Shown here: positions 34,574 to 47,039 of the stretch, piece by piece
Position numbering within the stretch: position 1 is the stretch's first letter
Layout: each line of letters begins with the position of its first letter
NCBI GenBank assembly: GCA_030620095.1
Contig: JAUTXW010002103.1
Coordinates: 1,103,501 to 1,167,500 of the forward strand
From: Kuschelorhynchus macadamiae
Lineage: Eukaryota; Arthropoda; Insecta; Coleoptera; Curculionidae
Reading direction: 5' to 3'
Length of the DNA stretch: 64,000 nucleotides
Position numbers and translations under genes: made by a program
Notes under the pieces: model-generated
Seen by the model: only the letters and a program-made list of their open reading frames with translations
What the model was told of the DNA's origin: nothing
The model's database searches: none

Positions 34574-34676
34574 GTGGCAAGGATTACAATACACTGGCAG
34601 TTGAATATTTTTCCGAAAAACTGCTTCAATACGGAGAGGGTACAGAAGTGCCTATTAGGAGTCTTTTGGGTCACAG
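34574..34676 (+). CDS. egl: egalitarian, coding exon 2 (residues 90-124)
   Basis: Follows TTTTTTTAG and ends at CACAG|GTAC. The exon completes the split Gly codon of exon 1 and reads KDYNTLAVEYFSEKLLQYG then TEVPIRSLLGHR, leaving phase 2. It begins module 2 of the N-terminal repeat (EYFSEKLLQYGEG matches FFERLLDKGE of module 1). Frame, splice sites and the match between modules support it. Confidence 0.9.
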
Positions 34677-34755
34677 GTACAGAAATTTTTTTTAATAAAA
34701 ACCTAAGGGCAATTGAATATTGATCTTATAAAATAAACTTTAAATCGTGTTCTAG
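34677..34755 (+). other. egl: egl intron 2 (79 bp)
   Basis: GTACAG...TTCTAG, short, no insertion. Confidence 0.9.
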
Positions 34756-34891
34756 ATCCCAGGCATCTCCAGAAGTCCGCCATGTCTCAGGACAACATTT
34801 CCACGAATTTAGGGAGTTTCTGTTAAAACACCCGGAAACTTTTGCGATCGATGACGAAAAAGAAACGGTGATCTTGACAAATTACAGCCAG
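34756..34891 (+). CDS. egl: egalitarian, coding exon 3 (residues 124-169)
   Basis: Between TTCTAG and CAG|GTAAAC. It reads SQASPEVRHVSGQHFHEF, then REFLLKHPETFAIDDEKET and VILTNYSQ, ending in phase 0. It completes module 2. FLLKHPETFAIDDE aligns with FLNQYPSLFNMEGE in exon 1, a hydrophobic/aromatic pattern typical of winged-helix (LOTUS-like) folds. Confidence 0.9.
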
Positions 34892-35448
34892 GTAAACTTC
34901 AGTTTTATACAAAATCACTTTATAATTTCTTCTAAGTAACAAATAAAGTAATGTACAAAATGTAAACAAGTGCAATTTCTTAAAATTCAAATTTAGTTCA
35001 TAACTGTAAACAAAATGGTTTTTTTATATTTTGTAGGCATATGTTTTGTTAAAATTTTTGTGATATCTTAGTTTTAAGAGCTGTGAAATTTGCCAAGGAC
35101 ATGGATTTGCAAATCTCAAATAATTTTGGGTTTAAGTATTATGCTTAATACATGGGTTATTAGGGAAAAAAATCTCAATTTTTTTATATCTAATTTATTT
35201 TTGGATAATTTTTTTTGCTAAGAAACTTTTTTTTTTCTAACATTTTTCAACTCAATATTAAATACTCTTTTTGCCTAAATTATGTAATAGCTATATTCAC
35301 TTTTATTTTTACTTTATTTCTTTTGACAAAAGGCCGGAATAATTATTTTATTACATTAATAATAGGCGCTATTAACGAAAAATATACTTTTATATATAGG
35401 AGTCTTTCATATATTGGGTAAACAAAATATACACAAGGAATATAAAAC

Positions 35449-35499
35449 AAAATCACATTTGGCATTTTCGACAGCTTCGAAAATGCCAAATGTGATTTT
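35449..35499. repeat. Perfect 23-bp palindrome with 5-bp loop
   Basis: Arms 35449-35471 and 35477-35499 are exact complements (AAAATCACATTTGGCATTTT at the start of the left arm), loop CAGCT. The right arm runs into GGCGAAACGTCAGC, so the right arm plus downstream bases also form a GCCAAA...TTTTGGC hairpin followed by GAAACGTC. Confidence 0.9.
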
Positions 35500-35567
35500 G
35501 GCGAAACGTCAGCAAAACTGTTCTTTTCAGAACGACAGTAGTGAACGGATGTACACCCGGAATGAAA

Positions 35568-35575
<8 letters not shown>

Positions 35576-35637
<62 letters not shown>
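35576..35637 (+). repeat. (TA)n microsatellite, 62 bp
   Basis: Uninterrupted TA dinucleotides. The open frames across it encode only alternating Tyr and Ile and are not genes. Confidence 0.97.
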
Positions 35638-35639
<2 letters not shown>

Positions 35640-36883
35640 CGTTTTTTAAACAAAGTTGTTTTATTAATAGTCGCTTTTTAACACTCTGTATTTGGAGAAT
35701 GAAAAGGTTATTGAGATTAATTATCTCTGAAATATTGGATCTGAATTAACTGATACCCTGTATAGGATGGACCAACAGGAAAAATAGTGTTTAAATGTAT
35801 GAGAAAACCAAAAAATGTGAGAATGTAAAAAATTTAATTTATGTATTAAAACCCTGCATAATAATGGGTTCATCAGAAATTATTTTTTTAAATACGGACC
35901 TGGATTTTCTATTCAATATTTTTGATATTTTTTCCTCTTAAAACCAATCATGTGTTGCAGTGTAAACGTATATTTCCTCATGTTACATTGCATTGGCATT
36001 TTTTGTCTCTAGCTCAGTACTATTTATACAAATCTTCTAAATTAGTTAGCGTATTAGTAAATGTGGCATACTATTTGTTTCGCGAAATTAAAAAGTACAG
36101 TCACATATTTAAATCTAGGTGGTTAATGATTGGGTCCCAAAACCGAAACGTTGGATTAAACATTTAAATTTAAAACTGCCATCTTGTAGAGGAGAAAAGT
36201 TAGTTTTTTTGTGTTTTTGCTGCAACACCTCAAATAAAATCAGTAAAGAAAATTTTTTTTCTAAAATCTCAAAACTATAATGCCTAGCTCTTTAAATATT
36301 TAAAATTTTCTCTATCTCGGACCGTTCCTGAGATCCCAATCATCAGCAACATATTTTTAGCACCCTCTATAAAAAAATAAAGTTTGTAATAATTATGTAA
36401 TTGTATACTGATAAAGAGAAAAAAATGGTCATTATCCATAATTTTGTTAAAAAACGTCCTAGAACTTTTAACCAATACCAAAGGATATGTTAACATAATT
36501 TAATTTAATCAAAAAACAAAAATACTGATCAATTTCTCTCAAATCGTTAGGGAAGTTAAAACAAAAATTTGTTATTTATTGTTTAATATAGAGGGGACAT
36601 TTTTTGAAATATTCATAAGAAAATTAATTCTAAAAATATAAGTAGGATATTAAAAATTTGTGAAACTAGTCATTTTACTAATAATTCATTTATGAAGTAT
36701 ATACCCTTAAAATCCCATATTTGTAAATTCCTCTTCTTGGCAAAGTTTACTTCTTTCCACCCTTCATATACACCAGATTAAAGCATCTCTTAAAACTCAA
36801 ATACCACAAACAGAATATACACCTGCAAATAAAACATCCCAAGATGCACAGTAGTTTATACTTTTTTAAATTAATGCTTTTAG

Positions 36884-36994
36884 GTTCGTTCGCATTGTCC
36901 AAATACTGAACTTCACTTCCATCCGGATGTAGAAATAGATCCTCAGGAGACCCAGACGCTTTTGGATTTCTTGGCCCGGTGTATCGAAGTTAAG
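36884..36994 (+). CDS. egl: egalitarian, coding exon 4 (residues 170-206)
   Basis: Follows GCTTTTAG and ends AAG|GTATTT, 111 nt, phase 0 at both ends. It reads VRSHCPNTELHFHPDVEIDP then QETQTLLDFLARCIEVK. The second half (TLLDFLARCIEVKG) starts module 3 of the N-terminal repeat. Confidence 0.9.
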
Positions 36995-38789
36995 GTATTT
37001 TTTTTCCTGCCACTACTTAATAATTAAAATACTTTTTCTTTGTTTAAATTGGTTTACTTCAAATACGTTTTTTAATATGGTAATAAAATTGTATTTTAAA
37101 TTTTATTAATCTCTAAAAAGTATTTCGTATTTGCTCTTTGATTTTCCAAAAAGTATTTGAAGTATTAATGAATTTTAGTTAAAATACAAAAACAACTGAA
37201 AAACTACTGTCAAAAGTGCTTCAAAAACAGCTAAAATATTTGAAATGCTCTTGAAGTTTTTGAAATAATTTCTAGTTTTAAAATCAATTGCTTGTTATTT
37301 GTACATTTAACTGGTTTGAAATTAGGACTAAAGGTAAATTTTATCTCAACATATAGTACAAAACAAAACTGCATTTAATATTTTAATTAATAGAGAATCA
37401 ATGTTTTTGTGATGCCGTCGAGAGGGTGTTCTTCTCGTCGAGAATTTCTCGTTTCTTTCGAGCATAAAAAATCTGTATTTTTTATATTTTTGATGTTAAA
37501 TAAGACAAACTGTTGAAAAACAAAAAATTCGAATTGCTTTTCTAAACTGATCCTAAAAAACTAAGTATATTTTTAACGTACCCGAGACTTCAATGTCTTG
37601 TATCTTTCTTAAAACACAACTTCTTTTAATTTGTAATAATAAGAGAATTGACTTATATTTTTGTAAAAATTAGAAAAAAACAAATATTTTTTATTAATTA
37701 TTTGGTAGACCTACGTTATAACTTTGGGTACCTTAAAATGAATTTTTTCTGTTTTGCTCTTTAACTTTTTTTATGTGAGATCTATTTAAAAATATTTTCG
37801 AGATCAAGCTCAATTTTAGATCTGATATATAACAGGTTAAATGTTACTTTTGGAAATTTATTATACAGGATGTATAGTAAAAATCTATAAATTAAAAAAA
37901 AATATTCCGCTGTATACTATTACGGAGCCACTCCTGTATGCATGACCTTCTTATACATATGTATCGTTTACCCTAGTATTTCGAGGCCTCCACAGACTCG
38001 TAACGATTCTGTGTCAATTAATAGCCCAAACCGGCTATCACATACTTCCATTCTAGTCCCCAGTTAAGCCAAAAATGTAAAGTTTTTTTTATATTTTTTA
38101 TATATAAATATAATGAAGTGACAAAGTACAATTCAACATGTTAAACATAAAATTAAATAGATCTCAGTAATAAAATCCAAATTTTCAAAAAAAAAAAGTT
38201 AAAATGTTTAATTTCTGTTGAAGTGTTTTTCTTTTAGCTACGTAAAAGGGCTATCTGGTTCTACCAAACAATAAAAGAAAATTTTATTGTTTTCCAATTT
38301 CCACAAAAACACAAAATAATAAATTTTGTTATATGTGCAGATACATTTTCACACACCCTGTATATTGAGATTTGGTTTATCTAAATCCTGTGTACAGATG
38401 ATTATCATAAAAGACAAAGCAACGCCATTTTTATTCCCGTTTTGCAGATTTTGTTTTAAGAAAGTTACAACAAGAAGTTTCAGGTTCGTTATAGATAAGT
38501 TCAAGTTTTTGGGATTACTTTATTTAAACCCCCTGTAGGTATAATATATATACACACTAAGTGAGCTTTTTGATCTATTAAGCGTCATGATGAAGTTGGA
38601 TAAAAAATTGTGAATTTCTGTACCTTCATATTTTAAATAACAGCCCTAAGTAAAATGTGAGTTTGCAAAAAGTGTTTGCTCAAATAACAAAAAAAGTAGT
38701 TACGTGATTTTTCTTAACTGCTGCTTTTCCTGTGTGCAAATATTTTTTGGATTTCATTTTCAAGGACGTATTTCATTGTCCTAGGAACA

Positions 38790-39142
38790 CCCTGTATACT
38801 TGGGAAAAAAGGTCTTTAAATACCAAATAATAAAATAAATTTGACGTGGTTCACTGTTTTCTAGGCATGGTAAATGCTTTTGAATTCCAGCTTATTTTCA
38901 GGTGGCAGTTTCACCTTGTTAGGGCTCCCTGTATAGTATAAAAAATAACTTTTTATATACGAAAAATAGCATAACTTTGTCGTGTATCACTGTTTTCTAA
39001 GCTTCTGAGCTTTTTTTTACCACCCTGTATAGTTAAAACAAATATATACAAAGAATAAAGGAAGTTTTACATGTTTTACCGTTTTCTGAATACTTTTTTC
39101 GTATCCGGGGGCTGCCTCATTCCTTTAGGGCTACCCTGTATA
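38790..39142 (+). repeat. Diverged tandem repeats with CCCTGTATA
   Basis: CCCTGTATA occurs at about 38790, 38927, 39023 and 39134 (also alone at 38356), spaced roughly 137, 96 and 111 bp. Between them a shared block (CACTGTTTTCTA or close variants) recurs. Sequences ending CACCCTGTATA are common at the ends of insect IS630/Tc1-like elements, so this may be an array of terminus-derived units. Confidence 0.6.
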
Positions 39143-40133
39143 CTAGACATATACTATGGTTCTTTTATGTTTTTATACCCCTTATCTTTCTTTTATGGTT
39201 TTACACCCACAATCTAATCCGGATAGACACTAACCTAGTCTATTTTTGGTGCAAATTTAAAAAAAGATCGGTTAGTTCTCAATTTATCGTTCGCGCAAAT
39301 TTTGTTCACATACACACACATCCCTACAGACATATTTTTTTTAAATGTTTTGCGAAAATTTTTAGGATTCCAATCCCACAATATTTTTTGTTAGTACTAT
39401 ATTGCTATATCGCCCTCTCTAAAAAAAAGGATTCGAAAAGATTTGCTTATTTTTAGCTATGTCTGCATATAATTAACCCAAAACAATAAAATCGTGCATC
39501 CTCTGACCTATGGGGGTACAAACTTTTTTCTGATCAATCTAATAATAAATCTTATCAAAACATATTTGTTGTGTCAGTAAGTGGAAAGGAGGGACGAACC
39601 AAAATATCGTAATTAATATATTTTCCGGAGTTTTTAGGAGCACCAAGTTCATTTCTAATTCTATTAATTACTTTAATTTTTAACAATTTGTATTGCTGAT
39701 TTTTTGTGTAGATGGCTTTTTATAATTATAATATCGTTTTGATTATTCAAGCAACGATAATATTACTTATTCTTATTCTAGCCAAATTTTAAGTGCAATA
39801 GACCCGAGTACCTGTTCTAGTTATTAGATACGTCCAGCATTTTAGCCTAGGGTTAACCCTCGGAAAGTTCGAGCCTGATCTTTTTAGTAAAACTTGTTAT
39901 AAATAAAACTAAAACGAGGGAAATAAAAAATTTTATAAAAACAAAGTGAAAACATTGAAATGTAAGAAATAATATTTTATAGTTATTATTATAGGTCTTG
40001 GTTGAAATAATGAAATAAAATTGTATTATTTATTTTACAATTTTTTTCTTAAAGGTTTCATAAAAGGTGATGGTTTAAGGTTTGATAAAATACGCAGATT
40101 TGTTTTTTTTTCTCCGATAAAAATAGGATTACT

Positions 40134-40973
40134 ATTTTTATTATATACTAAAAATCGATAAAAATGCGCTCTCACACATCTTTATCAAAAGTTCTTGGCC
40201 GGAAAAGATATATGTATAATAGCAGAAATATATAATTTCTGCAGGTGCAAAACGGCCTAAAAGAAGAATTGCTTTCGATTATGTTAATTTACCTACGGGT
40301 TTGCAGCCGGAAATCACCGGAGCCCCGATAGGTGGTGCTAAATGTTACATTTAACTTGTAGTACTGTTTCAGTATGATAGACGTTTCGTTTTCGATTTTG
40401 TCATATCGAGCAATCTGTTATTTCAGATCTCCCTGGGTACAAGCCTGCGTGATGAGGGTAGAGGCCCCAGAAATCATGATCGCAGGAGGGTACCCTGTGA
40501 CATAATCGAAAGCAATTCTTCTTTTAGGCCGTTTTGCACCTTCAGAAATTATATATTTCTGCTATTATACATATATCTTTTCCGGCCAAGAACTTTTGAT
40601 AAAGATGTGTGAGAGCGCATTTTTATCGATTTTTAGTATCTACTCTCCGCATGATGGTGCTAGTGCATGCTTTTTAAATTACCTACGGGTTTGCAGCCGG
40701 AAATCACCGGAGCCCCGATAGGTGGTGCTAAATGTTACATTTAACTTGTAGTACTGTTTCAGTATGATAGACGTTTCGTTTTCGATTTTGTCATATCGAG
40801 CAATCTGTTATTTCAGATCTCCCTGGGTACAAGCCTGTCTGATGAGGGTAGAGGCCCAGAAATCATGATCGCAGGAGGGTACCCTGTGACATAATCGAAA
40901 GCAATTCTTCTTTTAGGCTGTTTTGCACCTGCAGAAATTATATATTTCTGCTATTATACATATTTTTATTATA
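40134..40973. mobile_element. Composite fold-back element with 139-bp arms and a 284-bp direct repeat
   Basis: The inverted arms are 40145-40283 and 40501-40639, with one mismatch seen. A direct repeat has one copy at 40291-40574 and the other at 40681-40963, nearly identical, so the first half of the right arm is present again at 40889-40963. The whole is flanked by TATTTTTATTATA at 40134-40146 and 40961-40973, a possible 13-bp target duplication, though AT-rich. No coding capacity. High identity between copies implies a recent origin or ongoing conversion. Family not recognised. Confidence 0.8.
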
Positions 40974-41814
40974 CTTTATAACACACTATCTATTTTATGT
41001 CCATTAAATAAATATCTTCCTGATGATAATTATACCAGGTTTTATACCTTTACCTTTACCTTTGAAGGCCCCACGAGAAATTTGCCATAAGAAGGAATGT
41101 ATTCCTATTGATTCACTATGTAGAAGAACATTCACTGGCGTCTTTAAACATCACAGTATCACATCTGATATATTTGTAATTAGCGACATGCGACGCATTT
41201 GATATAATATACAGGTTTTTACATTTTTAGAAATCAAATTTCAGAAAAATTAAACACTCTGTATTTCTGCCAACTACACTAAAAACATTTTACAATTTTA
41301 AGAGGAGAGAAACGAGAAACCTAGAATTTCAAAACAACATCAAAAGCGGCAGTACATAAGATTTATCTTTATTAGGTGTGGTTCTGGCAACATAAAAATA
41401 TTAAAAATAGACAATTACAACAAAATAGATATTTGTTACTATATCACCAGAGTACTTTATACCAAAATTCCTTGACAATCAACAACTCGAGAAAAAAATT
41501 TGCAGGGGAGTTTTTTTCATGTAAACAATCGAAAAAAAATACCACTTTTATTTTCTCAAGTGCAGTAAGTGTAAGAGGCCAACAAAATTAATAAAAAACT
41601 GAGGAATGCTTCAAATTTAGATCTGAAAATTCTTTAAAAAATAATTAAAAATATTTGGAATTGACATTTTTTCTTCATAAATCGTTTTTTTTCTTCTAGT
41701 TTTTAGATTTTAGATAATCAAAAATTACCCGCTTTACAAAATTAAATATCAACAAATTAGAAATGGTTTATTTAAAAAAAAACTTTGGTTTTTTAATGTT
41801 TCATTTATTAGAGA

Positions 41815-42160
41815 GTTACTCTACATATGTTTCGGCTTTTTAGGCCTTTCTCAAGAGATGCTTCAGTGAATACTAAACTAAAAATGAGCTATATCTAATG
41901 GTGTGCATAATGCAATTTAGTTTTATTGCCTATCTATTTAAAATGGGATTTTTTACATTTATATTATAGGTACTTAGAAGGCTGTCTATTATTGGGGTAA
42001 TTTGGAAATTTTGTTGATCATTCGTTGTGAGTGAATTCCTTGAAAAAGATTTTTTAATTTCAAGTTGTTCTAAAAGATCCAAACGTTTACCTTTATTTTC
42101 TTGATGTAATAACATTACATTATCGGTGACACTAGGAACCAACCGCAAATTCGATTGATT
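41815..42160 (-). mobile_element. 3' end of a second Penelope-like element
   Basis: The minus-strand frame 42148-41930 reads NVMLLHQENKGKRLDLLEQL then EIKKSFSRNSLTTNDQ, resembling the C-terminus that follows the GIY-YIG domain in Penelope-like elements. About 70 bp downstream the minus strand has CTTGAGAAAGGCCTAAAAAG followed by CCGAAACATATGTAG. This is a hairpin followed by GAAAC, as in the pseudo-LTR at 6036-6072. The RT and most of the nuclease are missing. Confidence 0.5.
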
Positions 42161-44573
42161 GTATTAAATTAGAAATGGTTTTTCTAATTTTTATATCAAG
42201 AGGTAAACGAGAATTTCTCGTCGAGACAAGAGGGTACTTTTTTCTCGTGTCACGGGACGAGACAAGAACAAGTCTTTTCTCGTCTCGCGGCTTCATTGCT
42301 CAAAATCAACAGAATTTTAACGTTTTCAAAAACAAAACGGAACTTGGCTATTAGTTAGTCTTTAAAATTACGTTAATACCTTCAATGTTCAAAGGTTAAT
42401 ATTGGGTAAAAATGTCGTTTTTAAGTTTAATCCAATTTGGGCTTAGTTAAATTTAGCAACACTAATAGAAAAATTGGTTGTCTAGTGCTTGTTTGTTGGG
42501 GGGGGGGGGGCGTTTAGGGTTATTAGTTTACTCCAGGAAATCAGAGCACCGAATGAGTAATATTTTCTTTTTTAAATATTGCGTAACGTATTGAAAATAC
42601 TTAATTTCTAGTCAAACAATATATGTATGTAGCATGTTACAAATAGACAAATTAACATTATGAAGTGATAATAAATACACGCGTAATATTTATTAAGGTT
42701 AATTAATATTAAATTCACTGAAGTAGATAATCAGTATACGGTTTGATTTTAGAAACGTGTAAAATACTGAACATGATGCGAAATTAATTAAATTATTTAT
42801 TGTAAAAGAAAAAATTACAACGGAAGCCAACATTGTTCTCTTCAAAAACTTAAATTGAAATATTTTGTTTTTATGTACTGTCACAAAAAAATCAGCAACG
42901 CATCTAGTGGGTTTCTGATAAGCCATCAAATTTCATGAAATTTTAATGTGTTGTAGATTTCAATTTCTTGAATAAAAGGCTTCATGTTCGGAACTCAATC
43001 CTATGAACAATTTCAGAGATACAGTGTATTTAAAAAATATCCCTTAATCCTTTAAATGGGTAAATCCTAGTTTTACCGATTTTTGTTTAATTTTCCGATA
43101 ATTCTTATGAAATAAACATAGTGGTTTCTTATAAGAGATCGATTTTAGAAACATATCATACAGGGTGAGTGTTGATATGTGGACGAAAGTACAAATATTC
43201 AAATCATCTGTGTTTAAAGAGGTACCAAAATAGTTATATAGAAAAAGTTAGAACAGTTAGAAATCTAACGAGGTAATTACTTTGTGTTCGCTCTTTTTAG
43301 TTAGGTATATATGTCTCAAAAGACAGCCCCACATTTAAAGGAATATTTTTTATATAATAACCGTTTTAACTTGCTACAAGTCTTACTATTGATTTGTCTT
43401 AGTTTTATTTAATTAAAAGAAATTCTTAATAATTTTAAATATGTGCCTTACTTTACTAAAATTTATCAGTCGTGGGTTAATTATTCCAACAAGGTGTTCC
43501 ATACATATGAGTACTTTCATTACTCATATACAGGTAAAATGTTAAAAAAACACACTTAAGAAATAATGTCTATCTTTAGCATGTGCAGTATCTGTTCTGA
43601 TCACTAGCAAAGCAGATATGTGCCAAATAATTTTCAGTGCGGAGTTTTATGACTGGTTTGTGAAGTTTGTAACTCAGAAACCATACCACACTGGCAATAG
43701 GAGCAACAAGAACAGTAAGACTCTAAAATCAAGTTCCTTTTATGTCATAATGTATAAAAAGCTGATATTCAATAAAATTTCGATAACTAAAAACAGACCA
43801 TATGTAATTACCTTGGTAGATATTATTTCGTATAACTTTTTTCGTGGAAACAACTTTGCTAGCTCTTTAAACGAAGACATTTGTATATTTGTAGTTTTGA
43901 CTATAAGTAAATACCCTGTATGATTAAATCGATATACAGGAAACTACTATGTTGATTTAATAGGTATTATTGCAAAATACACCTACACATTTAAAAAAAC
44001 GGATATGTACACATTTAAAGTAAAATCAAGTTTATTTAAGGGATATTTTTAAAACACTCTATGAGGAGGAATAGGAGTTCAAGCTTTACAACGTACTAAA
44101 ATTTCATAAAACTTTATGGTTTACCAAAAATATTACCCAAGATCAGAAAAAGAACGATACAACGTATTTGTAGTGTTCATTTTATATTCCTGTATTTTTA
44201 AAACAGGGCTTTCGAATTTTGTGTTCACATGTATAATTGATAAGCTATTTTGATCTGTTCTTTGTTATGTGTTATATTGAATGGTAAGAGATGTTAAAGA
44301 GTTAAATTGTCAAAAAGCGAGAATCAATATTTTTGGACCAAAACTAAATTATTTCTTTTTCTCTCTCTAAATTTGATAGGTGAATTTTAAAGTTATGGCC
44401 AGGACTTCTAGAAATGTTTGATACTTTTTCAATAATTAATTCTCAACATTGAAATTACTTATAAAAAAAAAAATGTTTTTACTCGTTATAGATATTGTTT
44501 TCCTTTCTTAAAATTGTTTATAAATAGATTAAAATACATCTCTTCAAATAATAACGAGTTCTTCTATTTTCAG

Positions 44574-44768
44574 GGTCCAATTGTAGTTGAACAGCTCTTC
44601 CAGATAGTAAGTTGCAATCTTCCCGAAAGCCTTTGGTCGAATCTTTTTAATACTCCGACTCAACTGTCAAGCTTCTTGAGGTTATTCTCCGACAGTTTCC
44701 ACATCCAGGCCAATCTGGTCACATTGTTGCAAACTCCTAAAATAAATCAGAAACATATCACTGCTCAG
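44574..44768 (+). CDS. egl: egalitarian, coding exon 5 (residues 207-271)
   Basis: Between TTTTCAG and CTCAG|GTAAGT, 195 nt, phase 0. It reads GPIVVEQLFQIVSCNLPESL, then WSNLFNTPTQLSSFLRLFSD and SFHIQANLVTLLQTPKINQK. It completes module 3 (SSFLRLFSDSFHIQANLVTL parallels KKFLNQYPSLFNMEGEYVTI). A lone shadow frame starting upstream of the acceptor is not part of the gene. Confidence 0.9.
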
Positions 44769-47039
44769 GTAAGTCGTTTATTTTTACATACATTAAAATT
44801 GTTTAAATTTATTTATCACCATTTAATTTTATAATAAGTATGTACTAAAAAACAATATTATAATAAATATATAATAAAATAAGCAAGCAAAGAAAGTTGC
44901 GCCTTAGGAAGCTACATGGAACTATAGAAAACGTTTTTAATTATTTTGAGTAGTTTAGAAGCTGTGGGGAAATCGTTTTTTTACAACTCAGCATGTTTTT
45001 TTAAATAAAAAACTTCTTTAAAAGTTACATGGAATCGTATAATCCACATAAAAATTTTTAATAAGTTTAAAATTTACGAAAAAACGACCATTTTTTTTGA
45101 CAAATGTCGAATTTTCTTTCTAGTAAATTACATTACAAAAAATTAGAGAAAACTGTGAAAACCGTTTTTGAAAAGTTTAAAAATCTCAGGGAATTTTTTT
45201 CTAAGAACTGTCAAAATGTTTTTAAAAATTACACCTGTAAAAGTTGCATGGATCTGTGAAAACGATATTTAAAAATTTTAAGCAGTTCAAAAGCCATAAG
45301 GAGAATATCGATTTTTTAAAGCTCTCAAAATATTATAAACAGAAAAAACGCCACTAATAGTTACTTAAATCTATGAAAACCGCATATAAAAATTTAAAGG
45401 AGTCACTAGGTAAATCCATTTTTAATGGCTTTTAAAATATTTTTTGTAATAATTTACACCCGTAATAGTTGCAAGAAATATCCTATTTATTATCAAAAAC
45501 TCCAATTAAATCCTTTAAAAGTTTAGGTAAAGAAAAAAAAATGAAAAAATTCATGGCTGCAAAAACTAAATTTATTATCTAAATCTCCTCAATCCATATT
45601 TCATACCGAAATAATTCACTAGAAAAAAAATTACAGCTTTTAAATTAGAATTTCTAAAGAAAAAAATGTCCTACTACCCCTATATAACAATATATACTAT
45701 ACTTCTGTACTGAAAACTTGTGACCGGGACAAACATTCAAAATCAATCAATCAATCAAACGCTACCTATTACCCTTAATTTATAACCACCATAAATCTTA
45801 AATAACCTTAAAATACCAGTAAAGAAAAGAAAATTGAAAAAATCGCAGCTGCGAAAGCAAAATACTTTAATTAATGTCTTATACCGAAAAGTTTCACTAA
45901 ACATAAAAAAAATTAGAAATTCTATGCTCGTATCCTAAAAAATCTAACAAAATATATAAACATACCGGACGATGCACTAAAAAATGTATCTATCCCATAT
46001 CCAATTAGATGTGTTTTGCTAATCTAACTGATCCTAAAACTATAATCGAATAGCACATTGATTAAACGAATATCGATGTAATGCATGCTATCGAGAATGA
46101 CAGTTGATTTTCTTAAGAGATATTTTATAAAATTGGGAAAGTATTGTCCTTCAAATTGTAGCTACCTTCTTAAAAACATTCAAATTTTATGCTGCCAATT
46201 TTAAAAATACTCAAGAAATCCTATTTCAGTGTCTAAAATTAAATAATTTTTACTTAAATATGTATTCAATTAAACTTCTGACAGCGAGGGGAGTCAAGGA
46301 TGAATAGATGTTTTAAAATTTTTGATCATCTCAGAGAAACCTAAAAATTGTGTCCAAATGCGTGCACTTTTTCCTTTAAATCGAATTTTCACCAATCAGT
46401 TTCAATTTTCAGTAACTAGAAGAAATTAATATTATAGAGGTTTTTGTAGGCGCATAAACGCTCTATCTATCCTTCCTCGATAATTCCGATTACTGTTTAC
46501 AGTGAGCCCCACAGGGAGGTTAAATTTGGACTTTAAAGTTTCAACTTTGAAAAATCGCAGTAATTTAACCGTGTTTGCTAAAATTTTGAAATTTGGTCAC
46601 AATCTACCAACGAGTATCTAGTTTCGTAAAAAAAATACCCCACTCCCCAAGTGTACTAGCCGTCTTGTAATACAGGGTAATGTAGAAAAATGTACCCCTT
46701 TTTACTTTCACTTTAGACATTTTATCTAGTAATTGCACCCCCTGTACATACTCAGAATCCTTTACAGATATTCCAATTTGTGTATATTTTTGAGCACTTT
46801 CTAATGCCGTAATCAGTTTTCCGACAGGACGCCTGCTTTTTTCTATAAAAAACAAAATATATCAAAAAAATTCTATTGGTCCGTCTGTCGGTCTGTCTGT
46901 CTGTTTGTCAGTTCGCGGCATAGTATAAAGACTATTAACCGATTGACTTTAAATTTTGGTCAAAAATGGGGATGATGTGGTAATACTTTGATAAAAATCC
47001 AATATGGCGGAACAGTGTTAAAAACATCTTATTGGAGTG

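Larger units (their letters stand above)
34892..36883 (+). other. egl: egl intron 3 (2.0 kb)
   Basis: GTAAAC...TTTTAG. It holds the 35449-35499 palindrome and a TA microsatellite. The rest is AT-rich with no recognised gene. Near 36120-36150 there is another CGAAACGTT sequence. Confidence 0.85.
36995..44573 (+). other. egl: egl intron 4 (7.6 kb)
   Basis: GTATTT...TTTCAG. It contains the diverged tandem array at 38790-39140, the fold-back element at 40134-40973, and a Penelope-like 3' end at 41815-42160. The remaining stretches (36995-38340, 39150-40130, 42170-44573) show no gene. A G-run lies at about 42497-42508. A + strand frame at 43618-43923 has no recognisable domain. Confidence 0.85.

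Noticed and set aside
35414..35749. 111-codon + strand frame and its antisense partner across the TA run
   Set aside because: Most of each frame is the TA microsatellite read as Tyr/Ile. The rest is the palindrome.
43618..43923. 101-codon + strand frame
   Set aside because: Looks protein-like by length only. No domain recognised and it lies in a repeat-rich intron.
44514..44834. 106-codon frame containing egl exon 5 as a single-exon gene
   Set aside because: Only 44574-44768 matches Egl and has splice sites at both ends. The flanks are intron.
46604..46855. 83-codon minus-strand frame
   Set aside because: Lies in AT-rich intron next to a short-unit repeat, has no recognisable domain, and shows no splice or start support.
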